A DNA stretch of 64,000 bases from Zingiber officinale (Eukaryota > Streptophyta > Magnoliopsida > Zingiberales > Zingiberaceae), in contig NC_055992.1 of assembly GCF_018446385.1 (NCBI RefSeq), forward strand, positions 101,574,947-101,638,946, given 5' to 3'. Shown here in pieces: positions 34,064 to 45,672 of the stretch. Position 1 is the first letter of the stretch, and every line of letters starts with the position of its first letter. The translations under genes and the position numbers were made by a program. The notes beneath the pieces are model-generated. The model saw nothing but the letters and a program-made list of their open reading frames with translations, was not told the origin of the DNA and made no database searches.

Positions 34064-34560
34064 AACCCGACCGAATGGCTCAAGAGTCTGAAATATAAAC
34101 ATGAGAACAAATTTGCTTATACCCCAGTTGGATACTCGAGAGTCTAGAACATAAATATAACCCGGTCGAATGGATCGAGAGTCTAAAATAGAGCAAGCTC
34201 GCTTATAACCCACTTAGCTACTCGAGAGTCTAGAACATAAGTATAACCCGATCGAATAGCTCAGGAGTCTGAGATATAAGCATGAGAGCAAGCTCGCTTA
34301 TAACTTGGTTGGCTACTCGGGAGTTTGGAACATAAGTATAACCCGACCAAACGACTAGGGAGTTTGAAATATAAACATGAGAGCAAGCTTGCTTATAACC
34401 TGGCCAGTGACTTGGGAGTCTGGGATAAGCCCGATATGCAATCTGGGGGCTATATAATTTTGAGACGCAAGAGCATGCTCGCTTATAACCCGGCGGTGGC
34501 TCGGGAGTCTGGACAAGCCCTGTGTGAAACCCGGAGGCTATATTCCGGTTTGAGACTAGT
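34064..34560. repeat. Minisatellite, about 90-95 bp period
   Basis: At least four imperfect units carry ATAACCCGACCGAAT, then GAGTCTGAAATATAAACATG, GCAAGCTCGCTTATAAC and CTCGAGAGTCTAGAACATAA, spaced about 90 bp. It lies inside what seems to be the internal region of a minus-strand gypsy element. Confidence 0.65.
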
Positions 34561-35950
34561 GGTGATAGGTTAACCCCGAATGGGGGAGGTGAAGCCTGAT
34601 GTCAATGGGAGCGGAGCTCGTAGCAATATGAGGGAGCAAAGCCCATAACACATCCAATCGGGGAATCGATCCCCTAATTCCTGATCAGATAGTAAGGCCC
34701 CTAGTCTCTAAATGGGGAGCTATAACAGATCCTGCGATCAAGAGAGGAAATATAATGGAAAAGCTAACCTACTGATCGACTGAGGATCCAACTAGGTCCC
34801 TCGACTCCCGAATACTCGTAGAGTGAGTAGGAATATAATAGAAAAATTGTTTGCTGATCCGCTGATAATCTGACTCGATCCTTCGACTCCAGAATACCCG
34901 TGGAGTTGGGAAAAGAATATAATATGTTTGTCGAAATCTTTCGGAACTATAATGATAGCAAAGAGTTTTCCAGCGTCGTTCATCTCACGTTCCAGATCAG
35001 GCTAAGTTCCCACAAACGACGCCAAATATGATCCTGCCAGGAATCTTAGAAGACGGAATTGCCAGTGTGATGTGGCTGAAATGTTAACTGAATTGTTATA
35101 ACCCGGAGGGGAGGGTATGATGAACTGTCTTTTATGTTGATCAAGTTATCAGACGATCTCTGGTCAACGCTACCAGCAGACAGCGACCGGATTTCCCCAG
35201 TCCCTGGCACCCTGATGCTCAAGGTGGATCCCACGAATATATAAGGAACATGCTAATAGTAGCATACTGAAATGAATAAAGAATGAGTACGGTGAATGTA
35301 CCCTTGGCCAGGGAGGCGCCCTCTGATAGACCGGTGAGCTAGTCATAACGCTAATTGAGTCGTCATGGCTAGCATGTGGAGGCTATCGACGAGGGGGACT
35401 ACAACGCATGGCACTTGCCTCAAGGGGGGCTACGGTGCGTGGTGCCTGTGACAAGGCAACGAGGGCAGTTGTGAAGCCAGCGGCCGCTAGATGCGGCCTG
35501 GTCGAGAGAGAGCAGAGGAGAAGAGGGAAAGAGGCATCGTAGCTGGAGAGGGAGGAGGGCGGCAACCGCGTCCTCATTCGTGAGTGAGGCGGTTGTTGCT
35601 AGAAGGGACACCGGAGGGAATGGTGTGCGGATTTTAGCAGCGAAGGTGACACCGATGCGTGAGGTGGCATCAGCTTGCATTAGGCGATGACGGTGCTCTT
35701 GGGCAGCATCGACGTGGAGAAGGAGGAGGGGAGTGGTGGCCGGTGTTGGCGATGAGGCGAAGGCAGTGTCTGCCTACACGGCTGTGGTGGCAGTGGCGGA
35801 AGAAGCTAGCCGAAGACCTCCTCTCCTCTTTGAACAATGCCCTCTTTAAAACAAAAACCCTCCCAATATGAAAAGACCTTTGTGCCCTTGCCCCCTCCTC
35901 TCCCGAAATCCCTGTGGGGCCCTCTCTTCTATATCCACATTATATATATA
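34561..35950 (-). mobile_element. Ty3/gypsy fragment with primer site and LTR start
   Basis: At 35007-35026 the minus strand reads TTGGCGTCGTTTGTGGGAAC, the primer site also seen in elements D and E. The adjoining sequence starts TGATCC at 35029, the same LTR terminus as in D and E. I could not find the far LTR end. The region 35400-35860 is GC-rich with short frames but no domain I recognise. I treat the whole as an old Tat-like fragment. Confidence 0.5.
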
Positions 35951-35953
35951 CTA

Positions 35954-36355
35954 ACTCATTTACTAACTAATTTTGCTGAAGTCCAAAATAAAATTACGTT
36001 AATATCATTTTTTTTTCACATCGAGAATAATTCCAAGGTTTATTAATAATTTTCATAAACGCATCAATCAGGGATCTAGAGTTCAATACTTATAGTGTAT
36101 TATTGTGAATTTTTCTCATTAATCAATCAGTGATTTAGAATTTGAGATTCAGTTGTGGCATATTATTGAATATTTTCTCATTAATTAATCAGGGATTTAG
36201 AATTCAAAACGCAGCTATGGCGTATTATTGAAAATTTTTCTCATTAATCAATTAGTAATATAAAATTTTATTTTGTCCCACATCTTAAAATTGAAAACAT
36301 TACGAGCAAAGAAGTTTCTATAAATACCCTAAGGCGGTGATGTTAAAAAGCATAC
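35954..36355 (+). repeat. AT-rich direct repeat, copy 1 (split by element D)
   Basis: Aligns with 40660-40960, with shared words such as AATAATTCCAAGGTTTATTA against AATAATTTCAAGGTTTATTA and the TCCCACATCTTAAAATTGA against TCCTACATCTTACAATTGA block. The match continues past element D at 39751-39815. Its nature is unknown. Confidence 0.65.
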
Positions 36356-36991
36356 TGATCCTATCCAAAAGTTATTGAGATGGTTAGCCGAGGATGTGGC
36401 CTCTCGGTTGACCGAATGTAGACCTTCTCCTTGCAACACAAGAATTATTAGTGTTGGGCCGAGGAAGGGGTCTCCAACGTTGACCCTCCGACGTTCAAGG
36501 TGGTCACTGAAAAATATGTGGAGCAACAGTAATGAAGATGCAAGTAGTAGACAACACCCATTTATATAGAGCTCCTGTAGCTTGCGTGCCCACTTCCCCA
36601 GGTGGGCATGCTTTCCCAAGTTTCCTATGAAAAGACTTACTGAAAAAGTGCTTCTAACACTCTACTTTAACAAGGCATGTAAATCTCTGATAGGACAGTG
36701 GAAACTTCGGCCGCACGATCCGCCTGTAGGTCATGCTTGGTGTCAGCGGTCCATTCTTCCAAAAGGATTTGAAGAGATATCTTATCAGAGCCATCATCAA
36801 CTGACCAGTCCACTCGGCAGTGACTGGTCCACTCGGTAGTGACTGGTCCTCTCAGTTATGACTGGTCTGCTCGGTCATGATTGGTCCGCTCGGCAATGAC
36901 TGGTCCGCTTGGACATAACTTGTCCTCCACGTCAGCCGATCTTCATCACTTTGGCATATCCTTGGTGGGCACCCTCGTCATTACCGGATCA
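36356..36991 (-). repeat. 3' LTR of element D (left copy)
   Basis: 636 bp, matching 39030-39745 with clear divergence. The minus-strand TATA motif TATATAAA is at 36561-36568. A run of ACTGGTCCACTCGGCAGTG-like repeats lies near 36800-36910. Confidence 0.87.
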
Positions 36992-37189
36992 CAAGTCTTC
37001 CCCTTAAGTCTAGTCAAAGGAGGTTGCCAAGTCACTGACTGGACTATTGGTGTAACCCAGAACTCCTTCCCCTCAGGATATCAAGGGCTTGATAGATGAT
37101 GTTTGGCTACGGTTGTCTTTGATTCAAGGGTTTATAGTCGTTGCTCGCCTTAAGATACTTGTAATTGGCGAATATGGTTAGACCGGCTA

Positions 37190-37560
37190 AATGAACTGGT
37201 CGGCTTTCCGCTGGAGGCATGGTGTATGAACCTGAATGCCTTTGATTCCCCAAGGCACGGTGTATGAACCTGAGATCCTTTGAATCTTGGAGGCACGGTG
37301 TGTGAACACAAGTGCTCTTAATTCTGAAGCTATTGTTCGACTGGCTAAATGAGTCAATCGACCTTCCGTTGGAGGCATGGTGTACGAACCTGAATGCCTT
37401 TGATTCCCTAAGGCACAGTATATGAACCCGAGTGCCTTTGAATCTCGGAGGCACGATGTGTGAACTCGAGTGCCTTGGATTTTTAAGATATGGTCCGACT
37501 GGCTGAATGAACCGACCGGCCTTCTGCGGGAGGCATGATGTATGAACCCGAATGCCAGCT
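37190..37560. repeat. Tandem repeat in element D, about 50 bp period
   Basis: Repeated units with GGAGGCATGGTGTATGAACC and TGAATGCCTTTGATTCCC follow one another with variation. It sits between gag and the 3' LTR, a position that in element E is also repeat-rich. Confidence 0.65.
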
Positions 37561-38065
37561 GAGCAGCTTACTGATTTAGCAATTCTGGTTGGGAGTTCAT
37601 TTCATAAGTATTAGTCGAGAGACCATCCTTGATCCACAGCAAGTCATTTCGTCCCGCTCAACAAGTCATTTCAGCTCGCTCGGATATTACATGGTGAAGT
37701 TGTTCAGGCTTTTAGTCCGAGCATCTAGTAGATTTCCCCTCTTATGTTTCTGGTGAAGGCATTCGGGAGCAGCATCGGGATGACCTTTTAATTACCTCCT
37801 TTTGACTCCACCATTTGTCGGAGCTTCATAGCGTGCTGATGGCATTTGTGGGTAGAATGATGATGGGATTTGTGGTAGTCACATAATGGACTATGTCTCC
37901 TGGTCGGTGATTGATCCACGTCCCGACCTGCTTTCTTCTCTTGGGTCAACAGAAGATTCAATCGGGCCTATCTAAGGCTTCCTACAAGTGGGGGTGGCTC
38001 TCGTTTGGCCTGGCCGTTCGGATCAGTAATAGGTCCCTCCTTTTTCTAAGTCACCTGAGCTTCTT

Positions 38066-38989
38066 TCACGTTGATATATTCTGTGACCCTCCTGAGTAGA
38101 TGGTCAAAGTCTTTGGCGGTCTTCGGATGAGGGAGCAGAAGAATTCTCCTTTGGTAAGCCCCTGTGAGAAGGCATTTACTAGTATTTCCGAGAAGACCGA
38201 TGGGATATCCATAGCCTCCTGGTTGAACCGCTTGATGTAAGCCCTCAGTGCCTCCTTGGATCCTTGCTTCAACGTGAACAAACTCACACTCGTCTTTTAG
38301 TAGCGGCGACTGCTGGCGAAGTGGTGTAAGAACGCCGTTCGGAAATCTTTAAAACTGTGAATTGATCCGATCGGTTGGCAGCTAAACCAACGTTGCGCCG
38401 ATCTAGAAAGGATGGCGAGGAAGACCCAACACTTCACTCCATCGGTGTACTGGTGGAGCGTTGTCGCGTTATCGAACTTGTCCAGCTGATCGTTCGGATC
38501 AATTTTTCCATTGTATTCCTCGATCACCAGCGAGGTGTAGTGTCTTGGCAGAGGGTCGCCTAATATCGCTTGGAAGAACTGTAGGTTGATTCGCTCGGGT
38601 GAATCGTCATTCCTTGGTGCTTTCCCTTTTCGCGCGTCCCGGACGGGCGCGTCATCTAAAGAAGATCTTAGTTCCTTCTTCGCTCGACACTGTTCCTCCG
38701 ATGGAGTCTAGAATAGTGCCCGATGGAAGGGGATTGGCGCATTGGGCACATCCTCGTATGTGTCGTTTGACCTCTTATTCTGCCCTTGAACGGATGCATA
38801 ATCCACTCGGTCTTTGCCTTCAGCTAGCTATCCTGTTACTGATCCCGCAGACTCATGTGTTTGGCGCTTGGCTAGTGCTTGCTGCTGTTGCTGCTCCACC
38901 ATTATTGCAGCTCGAGCTTGTATCAGCATATCCAGCTTCTCCTTTATTAAAGTCACGATGATGAGTCGTCCAATGTCCTCCATTTTCAT
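38066..38989 (-). pseudogene. Element D gag
   Basis: Starts at an ATG at 38989 with LDMLIQARAAIMVEQQQQQ, close to the start of the E gag, and stops at 38828-38830. Further on, 38527-38297 carries EYNGKIDPNDQLDKFDNATT and FKDFRTAFLHHFASSRRY. After a stop, 38287-38066 carries LKQGSKEALRAYIKRFNQE and ends in degenerate sequence. This is the Tat-type gag core. It is broken by at least two stops. Confidence 0.85.
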
Positions 38990-39009
38990 GTTTCAGATGC
39001 AGGCTACAT

Positions 39010-39028
39010 TCCCACAGACAACGCCAAT
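39010..39028 (-). other. Primer-binding site of element D
   Basis: The minus strand reads ATTGGCGTTGTCTGTGGGA, one or two bases off the site of element E (TTGGCGTCGTCTGTGGGAAC). Confidence 0.8.
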
Positions 39029-39029
39029 A

Positions 39030-39745
39030 TGATCATGTCCGAAAGTCGTGGAGATGGTTAGCCGGGGATGTGGCCTCTGGGTTGACCGAATGTAGACCTA
39101 GCTTTGCCCTGCAACACAAGAATCATTAGTGCCATACCAGAGAAGGGGTCCCCGGCGTTGGCCTTCCGACACTCAAATTAGTCATCGGAAAATATGTGGA
39201 GCAACAGTAATGAAGATGCGAGTAATAGATAGCACGTGCGCGTATCTTCGTCGGTACTTAGACCCCCTTTATATAGAGCTCCTGTAGCTTGCGTGCATGC
39301 TTCCCCAAGTGGGCACATTTTCCCAAATTTTTTATGAAAAACTTGTCGAGAAAGTACTTTTGATACTATACCTTAACATGACATACAAATTTATGATGGA
39401 ACAGTAGAAGCTTTCGTCGTGTGATTTGTTTGTAAGTCATGCTTGGTGTTAGTAGCACATTCTCCCAAAGGGATTTGAAGAGATATCTTATCAGAGCCAT
39501 CACCAACTGACCGATCTTGACTAGTCTACTCAACAGTGATTGATCCGCTCGATAGTGATTGGCTCGTTCAACCATGACTGGTCCGCTTGATAGTGATTGG
39601 TGCGCTTAGCCATGACTGATTGACTTGGTCATGACTAGTTCGCTTGGCAAGGACTGGTCCACTCGGCCGTAACTTATCCTCCATGTCAACCGATCTTCAT
39701 CACTTTAACCTATTCTTAGTGTGCCCCCTCATCATTACCAGATCA
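39030..39745 (-). repeat. 5' LTR of element D (right copy)
   Basis: 716 bp, with the primer-binding site directly to its left. Many substitutions separate it from the left copy, so this insertion is older than B, C and G. The same TATATAAA motif is near 39268-39275. Confidence 0.87.
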
Positions 39746-40003
39746 TATACTTTTCTCGATATTTTAATTAAGATAAAATATAATATTAAAATATTTTTTT
39801 TATAAAAAAAAATATGTTACAATAACTTGTTGTTGAATTTCTCAAGCGTCATTCTAATATTGTACTATTTATGGGCGGTCAATCGAGAATTAATTTTTTA
39901 TAAATATTCATAGATATATATAATTATAAAAATATTAAAATCTTATCTAAAAAATAAAAATTAAAATAATATTTAAAAATTAAAACTATTTTAAATAAAT
40001 TTA

Positions 40004-40370
40004 TTATCCCAGCGTCGTTGGAGGCAGAAGCAGTAGCATTAGCCTAGTGAATGAGATCGCATACAGCTCTTGCTTCTGCATCGGCAGCAGAGGAGACGAT
40101 CGGGGAGGAAGCAGCGGAACCCCGCCGCGAAGGGCGAGCGGGGAACGCGACAGCATGAGGTCTAGGATGCGCGCAGTCTCCCTCATCTGGCCTGAGGACA
40201 AGAGACGGCGGAGGGGAAGAGCGACGGGGCTCTGTTTGAGGCCACTTTCTGGCCCATAAGACTGGCAGCGAGCAATGAAGAAATCTGGCGGCCATTGGAA
40301 CCTCTCTGCTCTCTGTTTCTTGTGGAGGAAGCGAAAGAAGGAAACGATGAGGATTTCGAATGAACAAAAG
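40004..40370 (-). pseudogene. Possible 5' exon of an unrecognised gene
   Basis: On the minus strand an ATG-led frame from about 40291 starts MAARFLHCSLPVLWARKW, runs through Pro/Arg/Ser-rich sequence and ends SAADAEARAVCDLIH with a stop. A TATA-like ATAAATAAATTC lies just upstream on that strand. The last 15 codons are repeated, inverted, at 45607-45672, with conservation in the same frame, which suggests true coding origin. I do not recognise the family. The N-terminus looks like an organelle-targeting sequence (Arg/Ser-rich, few acids), which is inference. Confidence 0.4.
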
Positions 40371-40659
40371 CAGAGAATTTATTTATACTTGGAAAAAAAA
40401 AAAGCGGCAATCACTTTAGTTTTCATAATAACCCGCCATTTTCTTTGATTTTCAAAACTATTCAATACTTCTGTGGTGTAACTAATTAATCAAGGGGTTT
40501 TTCTGGTGTTTTACAAAATCCAGAGATTAAAAGGACGGTCCGTGATTCTAGATAGATAGGACTGTAAAATGAATAAAACGTTCCTAAATAAATTTGATGT
40601 TTAACTTTATAAAAATTTATTTATATTTATTTAATATATTTTATTATTTTATTAAAAAT

Positions 40660-41015
40660 CTCCTTATTTTACTAATTAATTTTGATGAAGCCTAAAATAA
40701 ATTTATGTTAATATTCTTTTTTCTATTCATACTAAAAATAATTTCAAGGTTTATTAGTAATTCCATAAATGAAATAATCAGTGATATAAAATTCGAGACT
40801 AATATTATTATGAATTTTTCTCATCATTAATTTTTTCTGATTGTTTTATAAAAAAAATATAATTCTCTTTAGTCCTACATCTTACAATTGACAACATCAA
40901 AGAAATTTTTATAAATATTTTATGCCGACAATCTTAAAAAATATATGTTTCTTAGTTTTTTTTTACTAAGATAAATATAATATTAAATTAAATTAATTTT
41001 TTTCATAGGGAAGTG
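40660..41015 (+). repeat. AT-rich direct repeat, copy 2 (uninterrupted)
   Basis: The uninterrupted relative of 35954-36355 plus 39751-39815. It crosses the position of the D insertion without the element, so it serves as a related empty site. Confidence 0.6.
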
Positions 41016-41626
41016 ACATTCGAAAATTCAAATAATTCGGATTTTCAAAGACCCAAATAATTCAGATTTTCAAAAATCAGGTACTTTACCCTAATGATTA
41101 TACTTTAGTATTTTAATGTTAAAATATTTTAATTAATATAATTTCATTATAAATGGTCAATGTGATTTCAATATATTATATTACACACGCGACATCAAAT
41201 TTATTCATCAACAATGTTCATTAATAACTCTTTTATCAACATATTAAATAAAATTTAAAAAAATTAAAATAAATAAATAAATTTATATTATTAAATTCAA
41301 CAGTTAACCAAATAAATTTAAAATATAAAAATTTCAAACTAAGTTTAAATTAAGATTAAACTAAATTTATACTAAGAGAAAAAATCAAGTCAAAATTAAA
41401 CAATCATTTCAACGAATTTAGTTCATTTTAAACTTAATTTAACCTAGTTTGATTACTTTATCAAATAATTAGCTCGTTTACAACAATAATTCTACTCCTT
41501 GCTAAATTAATATTTCCAAAAAAAACATATTAAAAAAAAGATTTTTCCGGGTGGGTAAATTTTAAAGTATCCATCTGTGCATCGTAGTTTTGGGGAGCTC
41601 ATTGCTGAAGGCATTTCCACAAACAC
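41016..41626 (+). promoter_or_regulatory. Upstream region of the TPK gene
   Basis: 610 bp of AT-rich DNA between the direct repeat and the TPK start codon, without a recognisable transposon. It probably holds the promoter and 5' UTR. I see no single convincing TATA box. Confidence 0.35.
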
Positions 41627-44280
41627 ATGGAAACAGAACCGTTGCTGTCGATCAGAACCGGCTCTCCGGCGTCGCAGCCGGTTCACCAGCGGAGGCCCTC
41701 CCTTACTTCCTCCACTCCGCGTTCCTCCGGACTGTGCCCTCTTCCTGAAGACGGCGAAGTCACCATTCCCATCTCGACCCCTACCACCGCCACCGCTTCC
41801 TCCCTCAAAGACCTCCTCATCTTCGGCCACCTCGCCACCGCCTCCGACCAACAACCCGATGGATCTTCCTCCAACAATCTCAACCCTAACCCTTCCTCTT
41901 CCGACCACTGGAAGATCAACCTCCACCGATCCCGCACTGCGCCGGCCATGTCCGCCATCAATGACGTCGTCCCTTCCCATCATCCCCACAACCCCGATCG
42001 GCCGTCCATTATCAAGCAGGCCTTCTTCCTCCTCCTCGCCTACCTCGCCTTTGGGGTCGCCGTCTACACCTTCAATCACCACCATTTCCAAGGCACGGAG
42101 ACCCATCCAGTGGTCGACGCCCTCTACTTCTGCATCGTCACCATGTGCACCATCGGCTACGGCGACATCACCCCCTCCACCGCCTTTGCTAAGATCTTCT
42201 GCGTCTTGTTCGTCATCATCGGCTTCGGATTTGTAGACATCCTTCTCTCCGGGACGGTATCTTACGTGCTGGACGTCCAGGAGTCCCTCATCCTCTCCGC
42301 CTTGAACAAGATCGATGACAAGAAGTATACGCATCAAAAAAATCAGGATGAAAGCCAGAATGGACGCAGCATTGCCCAGAATTACATCATCGACGTCAAG
42401 AAGGGGCGGATGAGGATACGGATGAAAGTCGCTCTTGCCCTCTTCGTCGTCCTGCTCTGCATCAGCCTCGGCACTGGCGTGCTCCGCTTTGTGGAGCGGC
42501 TTGGGTGGCTCGACTCCTTTTACCTCTCTGTGATGTCTGTAACCACGGTCGGGTACGGGGACAAAGCATTCAAGACGCTGCCCGGCAGACTGTTTGCCTC
42601 GCTGTGGCTTCTCGTCTCCACCCTTGCTGTGGCTCGAGCGTTTCTTTACTTGGCTGAGGCGAGAATCCACAAGAGGCACCGGAGCATAGCACAATGGGTG
42701 CTTTCCAGGGACATGACTGTCTCAGAATTCCTTGCTGCTGATATGGACAACGACGGATTTGTGACGTGAGTTAACTTGCTCGAACTACTATTGTTTCCTA
42801 GTTCTTTCTTCCTCGTGTTGATCTAGTCATGCATTAGATATCTCATTTTTCAAAAAACGAATAGTATTGACAAATTGAGTGTGATGAGTCTGACAAGATT
42901 CATACATACGTGAGATAATGACATGCTGCTGTATGGAAGAATCTAGAACGGAGTTACAGAACTAATTCAATTAATGTGCACTGTTCTTGGCATGAGGATT
43001 TGCTTTGTCGCTTGTTCCTTTTGATGTCTTTCTTTAGCAGTTTTAAAGTTTTCGTCCTTCAGACTCAACTCAAAGAGTTGGTTTGGAAGCATTATCCTTT
43101 GTATGCACAGAGAATTGCTTTGCAGAACGCATTTAACTGGTCAAGAAGTTAAAAGGGAAAATAAATAGTAATCTTGAGAAATGATAAGTCATGCTGTAAG
43201 TTAGATTTGGCTGTATACTTTGGAGAGTAAGAAAAAGAATAAATTGAGCAGTATCTGTTTCATTTAATCCCATCTTGTTACCAGCAAATTGGAGAAACAT
43301 GAGAGTTGAAGAGGAAGACTAGGTTGAAATTTAGTGGATAATAATGTCATGTAGAACCTATTTTTATGAAAAATAAATCCAAATAAATCCAAGGTGAAAA
43401 TTGGTTTCAAAAGGTGTAAAATGTTACAAAAAGAACTGAGTTTTGAAAGGATTATGTAAACATTGCAGATCTCAAGGATTCATTATTTACCATGGGTGCA
43501 TAAAGTTGAACATTATTCCTCTCTAGATTAACTGAATTATTGGTGGATTATCAATTTTTCTATCTCAACAGAGAAAATGAGATTTGAAAGTTGTTCACTT
43601 GTAAGGAGACTGAACTCGTTTCAAATGCAAAGAAATGCCCTTATGATGTTAATCTGTCTAGGCTTTACTTAAAGTGGTTTTTACATAGAGAGTTCAATTG
43701 TTGAATGTGTACATTTGCATCTTATTTGTTTCAGATTGATATGCACTACTGTTGGCAAATTAAGAGTTCAATTACTCATGCCAGTTTGCCGATGCCCTAG
43801 ACGATGAGATACTGAGTTGGCAGTTTTAGTTGTTTGTGATTCTCATTTGTCATTTCTAATAGGAAGTTCACGTTTTTTATGGACAACACTTTTCAATCTT
43901 TATTCATCTTGTCTCCCTTTTCTTTTGATTTCTTTCATTTAGTTTACTCTCAATTCCCCCCTTTCTTTTCTACTATTTTTTTCTCCTAATTATCTCTGTA
44001 TGCTCAAACATGTTTCCAGTTCTCAGATTTATTGTGGATTTCTTTATCTGCTTTATTCTTTTGGCTATTTTTCTCTAACCACAATTTGTTCGATCATGCG
44101 ACTTATCTTCTTTATATACTTCTCTGCAGTAAATCAGAGTTTGTTATTTACAAGCTCAAGGAGATGGAAAAGGTTTCTGATAATGACATCAAGCTGATCT
44201 GCAATCAATTCGACAAGATAGATGTAGGGAACTGTGGAAAGATCACTCTCAGATCTCCTTGGGAGTCATCACTGTCATAA
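41627..44280 (+). CDS. TPK1-like: Two-pore potassium channel, TPK1-like (exons 41627-42765 and 44130-44280)
   Basis: Plant TPK channels conduct K+ mainly across the vacuolar membrane. Exon 1 starts at ATG 41627 and ends before GTGAGT at 42766; exon 2 starts after TCTCTGCAG and stops at TAA 44278. The spliced protein is 429 residues. A 14-3-3 motif RSRTAP is at 101-106. M1 is about 131-149, pore 1 has TIGYGD (175-180), M2 about 188-208, M3 about 268-286, pore 2 has TVGYGD (307-312) and M4 about 319-342. The C-terminus has an EF-hand DMDNDGFVTKSE (372-383) and a second, DVGNCGKITL (411-420). The last nine residues RSPWESSLS look frame-shifted by two bases relative to an SDLL-like continuation in the other frame. 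Intron phase fits exactly. This is the one clear host gene in the window. Confidence 0.93.
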
Positions 44281-44329
44281 TTCTTTTTTCCGATCATAAT
44301 GGTTATCGATGATTGCCGTTCTCAACTGC

Positions 44330-44335
44330 AATAAA
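44330..44335 (+). terminator. Polyadenylation signal of the TPK gene
   Basis: AATAAA lies 50 bases after the TPK stop codon, a normal distance for a plant near-upstream element. Confidence 0.5.
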
Positions 44336-45606
44336 ATGGACTTCCAAAATGCACCTTTGGTCGTATTCCTCCTCTTTGTTACTTATACCTTCATTCGGCC
44401 TGCAAGAGGAATCATATCACCATTGAAGCATGTACAAGTTTCTCTCAAGCTCACCGGATGATAGACTCATATTGCTCCTTTTGTATCCTTGTTCGGTGCA
44501 TACTATCACAATGACCATCATCTATTCCTCATCCTTGAGGTTAGATGATTCTTTAAATTGTAGCGAAGCTACAATGAGAACGACTTTAGTAATGTTTAAA
44601 ATTATAATAAATGTGATATATTTGCTCTCATGAGAAATTTAAAAAGGTATTAACTTGCTTTATTCGGGAAATTTTCATATTAATCAGTTAATCCAAGTTT
44701 TTCCCCCTGATTGTTTCTTGATTGCTTAGACTGACTGCTCGAGCTATCCTTCGATCTCAATCAATTGCTAGAAATCTCTCTTTGTTTTTTTTAGGTTGGC
44801 ATCAGGTAATTAGCAATCTCGTTCTTTTGTGTCATCTAAGGATGCATGTTATTAATTTGATTAGACTCTTTTTTTTAAAGAATAAAAATTGTTACTAATT
44901 GCAGAAAACTGATATTTCTATATGAAGTTATTTAAAATATGTATTTGTATGGAAAATGATTGGAAAGTATCTTTGACATATAGTTTATCGTGATCCTAGC
45001 AGGGTCGATTTGGAGTTAATTAGGATAGGATCTTTAGGATTTGGAACCTCTGGCCTAAAAAAAAAGAAAGGTTCATGACTCAATTTAAAGGCAAATAAAG
45101 TTGTTATAATAAAAATATATATATAGCCTAATATAGGGTCGTATCGATCCTATTGATCCTTTTCCAATTCTCTTTATCCCATCGATTTTGCTGCCATTCC
45201 ATTGTAAAAGATAATTCCAAACAATGCCCAGAGCATTTAAATAATTTTATTCTGTTGAGATTTTTTTTTGTCTAAATTAAATGGATGTAGAGAGTTTTAA
45301 TTAGAGTTCTGAATTCTTATTAAAAGTTTGATTAAATCAAATTAATTGATGAAATTTAAAATTTTAATTTTTAAATTTTTTTTTTGATTTTTCAATTTAT
45401 TTGATTGATTCAGTTTTGATTTTAAATTTTATAAAAAAAACAAATCAATTAAATTGAAAAACGGATTAATATATTTGAATATGATAATAATTAGAATCAT
45501 TCGGTTATTTAATATCTGACTTATAAAAAAATTTAGTTAATTAGAAAATAATCTTTTTATTTTGGTTTGGTTTTTTTTTTTTGGTTTGATTTTAATTAAT
45601 TATGAA
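44336..45606. other. AT-rich intergenic region downstream of TPK
   Basis: There is no gene that I can support. The stretch 45300-45600 is rich in TTTGGTTTGGTTTT and AATTAATT words and may be a decayed MITE, but no terminal repeats or target duplication are visible. Confidence 0.4.
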
Positions 45607-45672
45607 AAATCGCCTCCACCGACGACGCAGAAGCAAGAGCTGTATCCGATTTCATTCACTGGCTAATGCATA
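45607..45672 (+). pseudogene. Second copy of the unrecognised coding fragment
   Basis: The plus-strand frame reads STDDAEARAVSDFIHWLMH, matching ADAEARAVCDLIH of the minus-strand fragment at 40035-40085. The match covers about 65 bp and then decays on both sides. Confidence 0.5.

Larger units (their letters stand above)
36356..39745 (-). mobile_element. Gag-only Ty3/gypsy derivative D (Tat-like)
   Basis: LTRs at 36356-36991 and 39030-39745 start TGATC and end GATCA, with a near-match duplication CATAC/TATAC on the outside. The minus-strand primer site is at 39010-39028. The 2.0-kb internal region holds gag and a repeat stretch only, with no protease, RT or integrase. Its gag is clearly related to that of autonomous-type element E (same RTAFLHHFASSRRY core), so an E-like element is the plausible helper. 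Confidence 0.88.

Noticed and set aside
41507..42694. Long minus-strand open frame of 395 codons across the TPK gene
   Set aside because: It is the mirror of GC-rich TPK exon 1. The product is low-complexity (Gly/Asp/Glu-rich) and shows no domain, whereas the plus strand gives a complete channel.
45300..45600. Possible second MITE downstream of TPK
   Set aside because: AT-rich GGTTTGGTTTT words resemble the hAT MITE interior, but no terminal repeats or duplication are visible.
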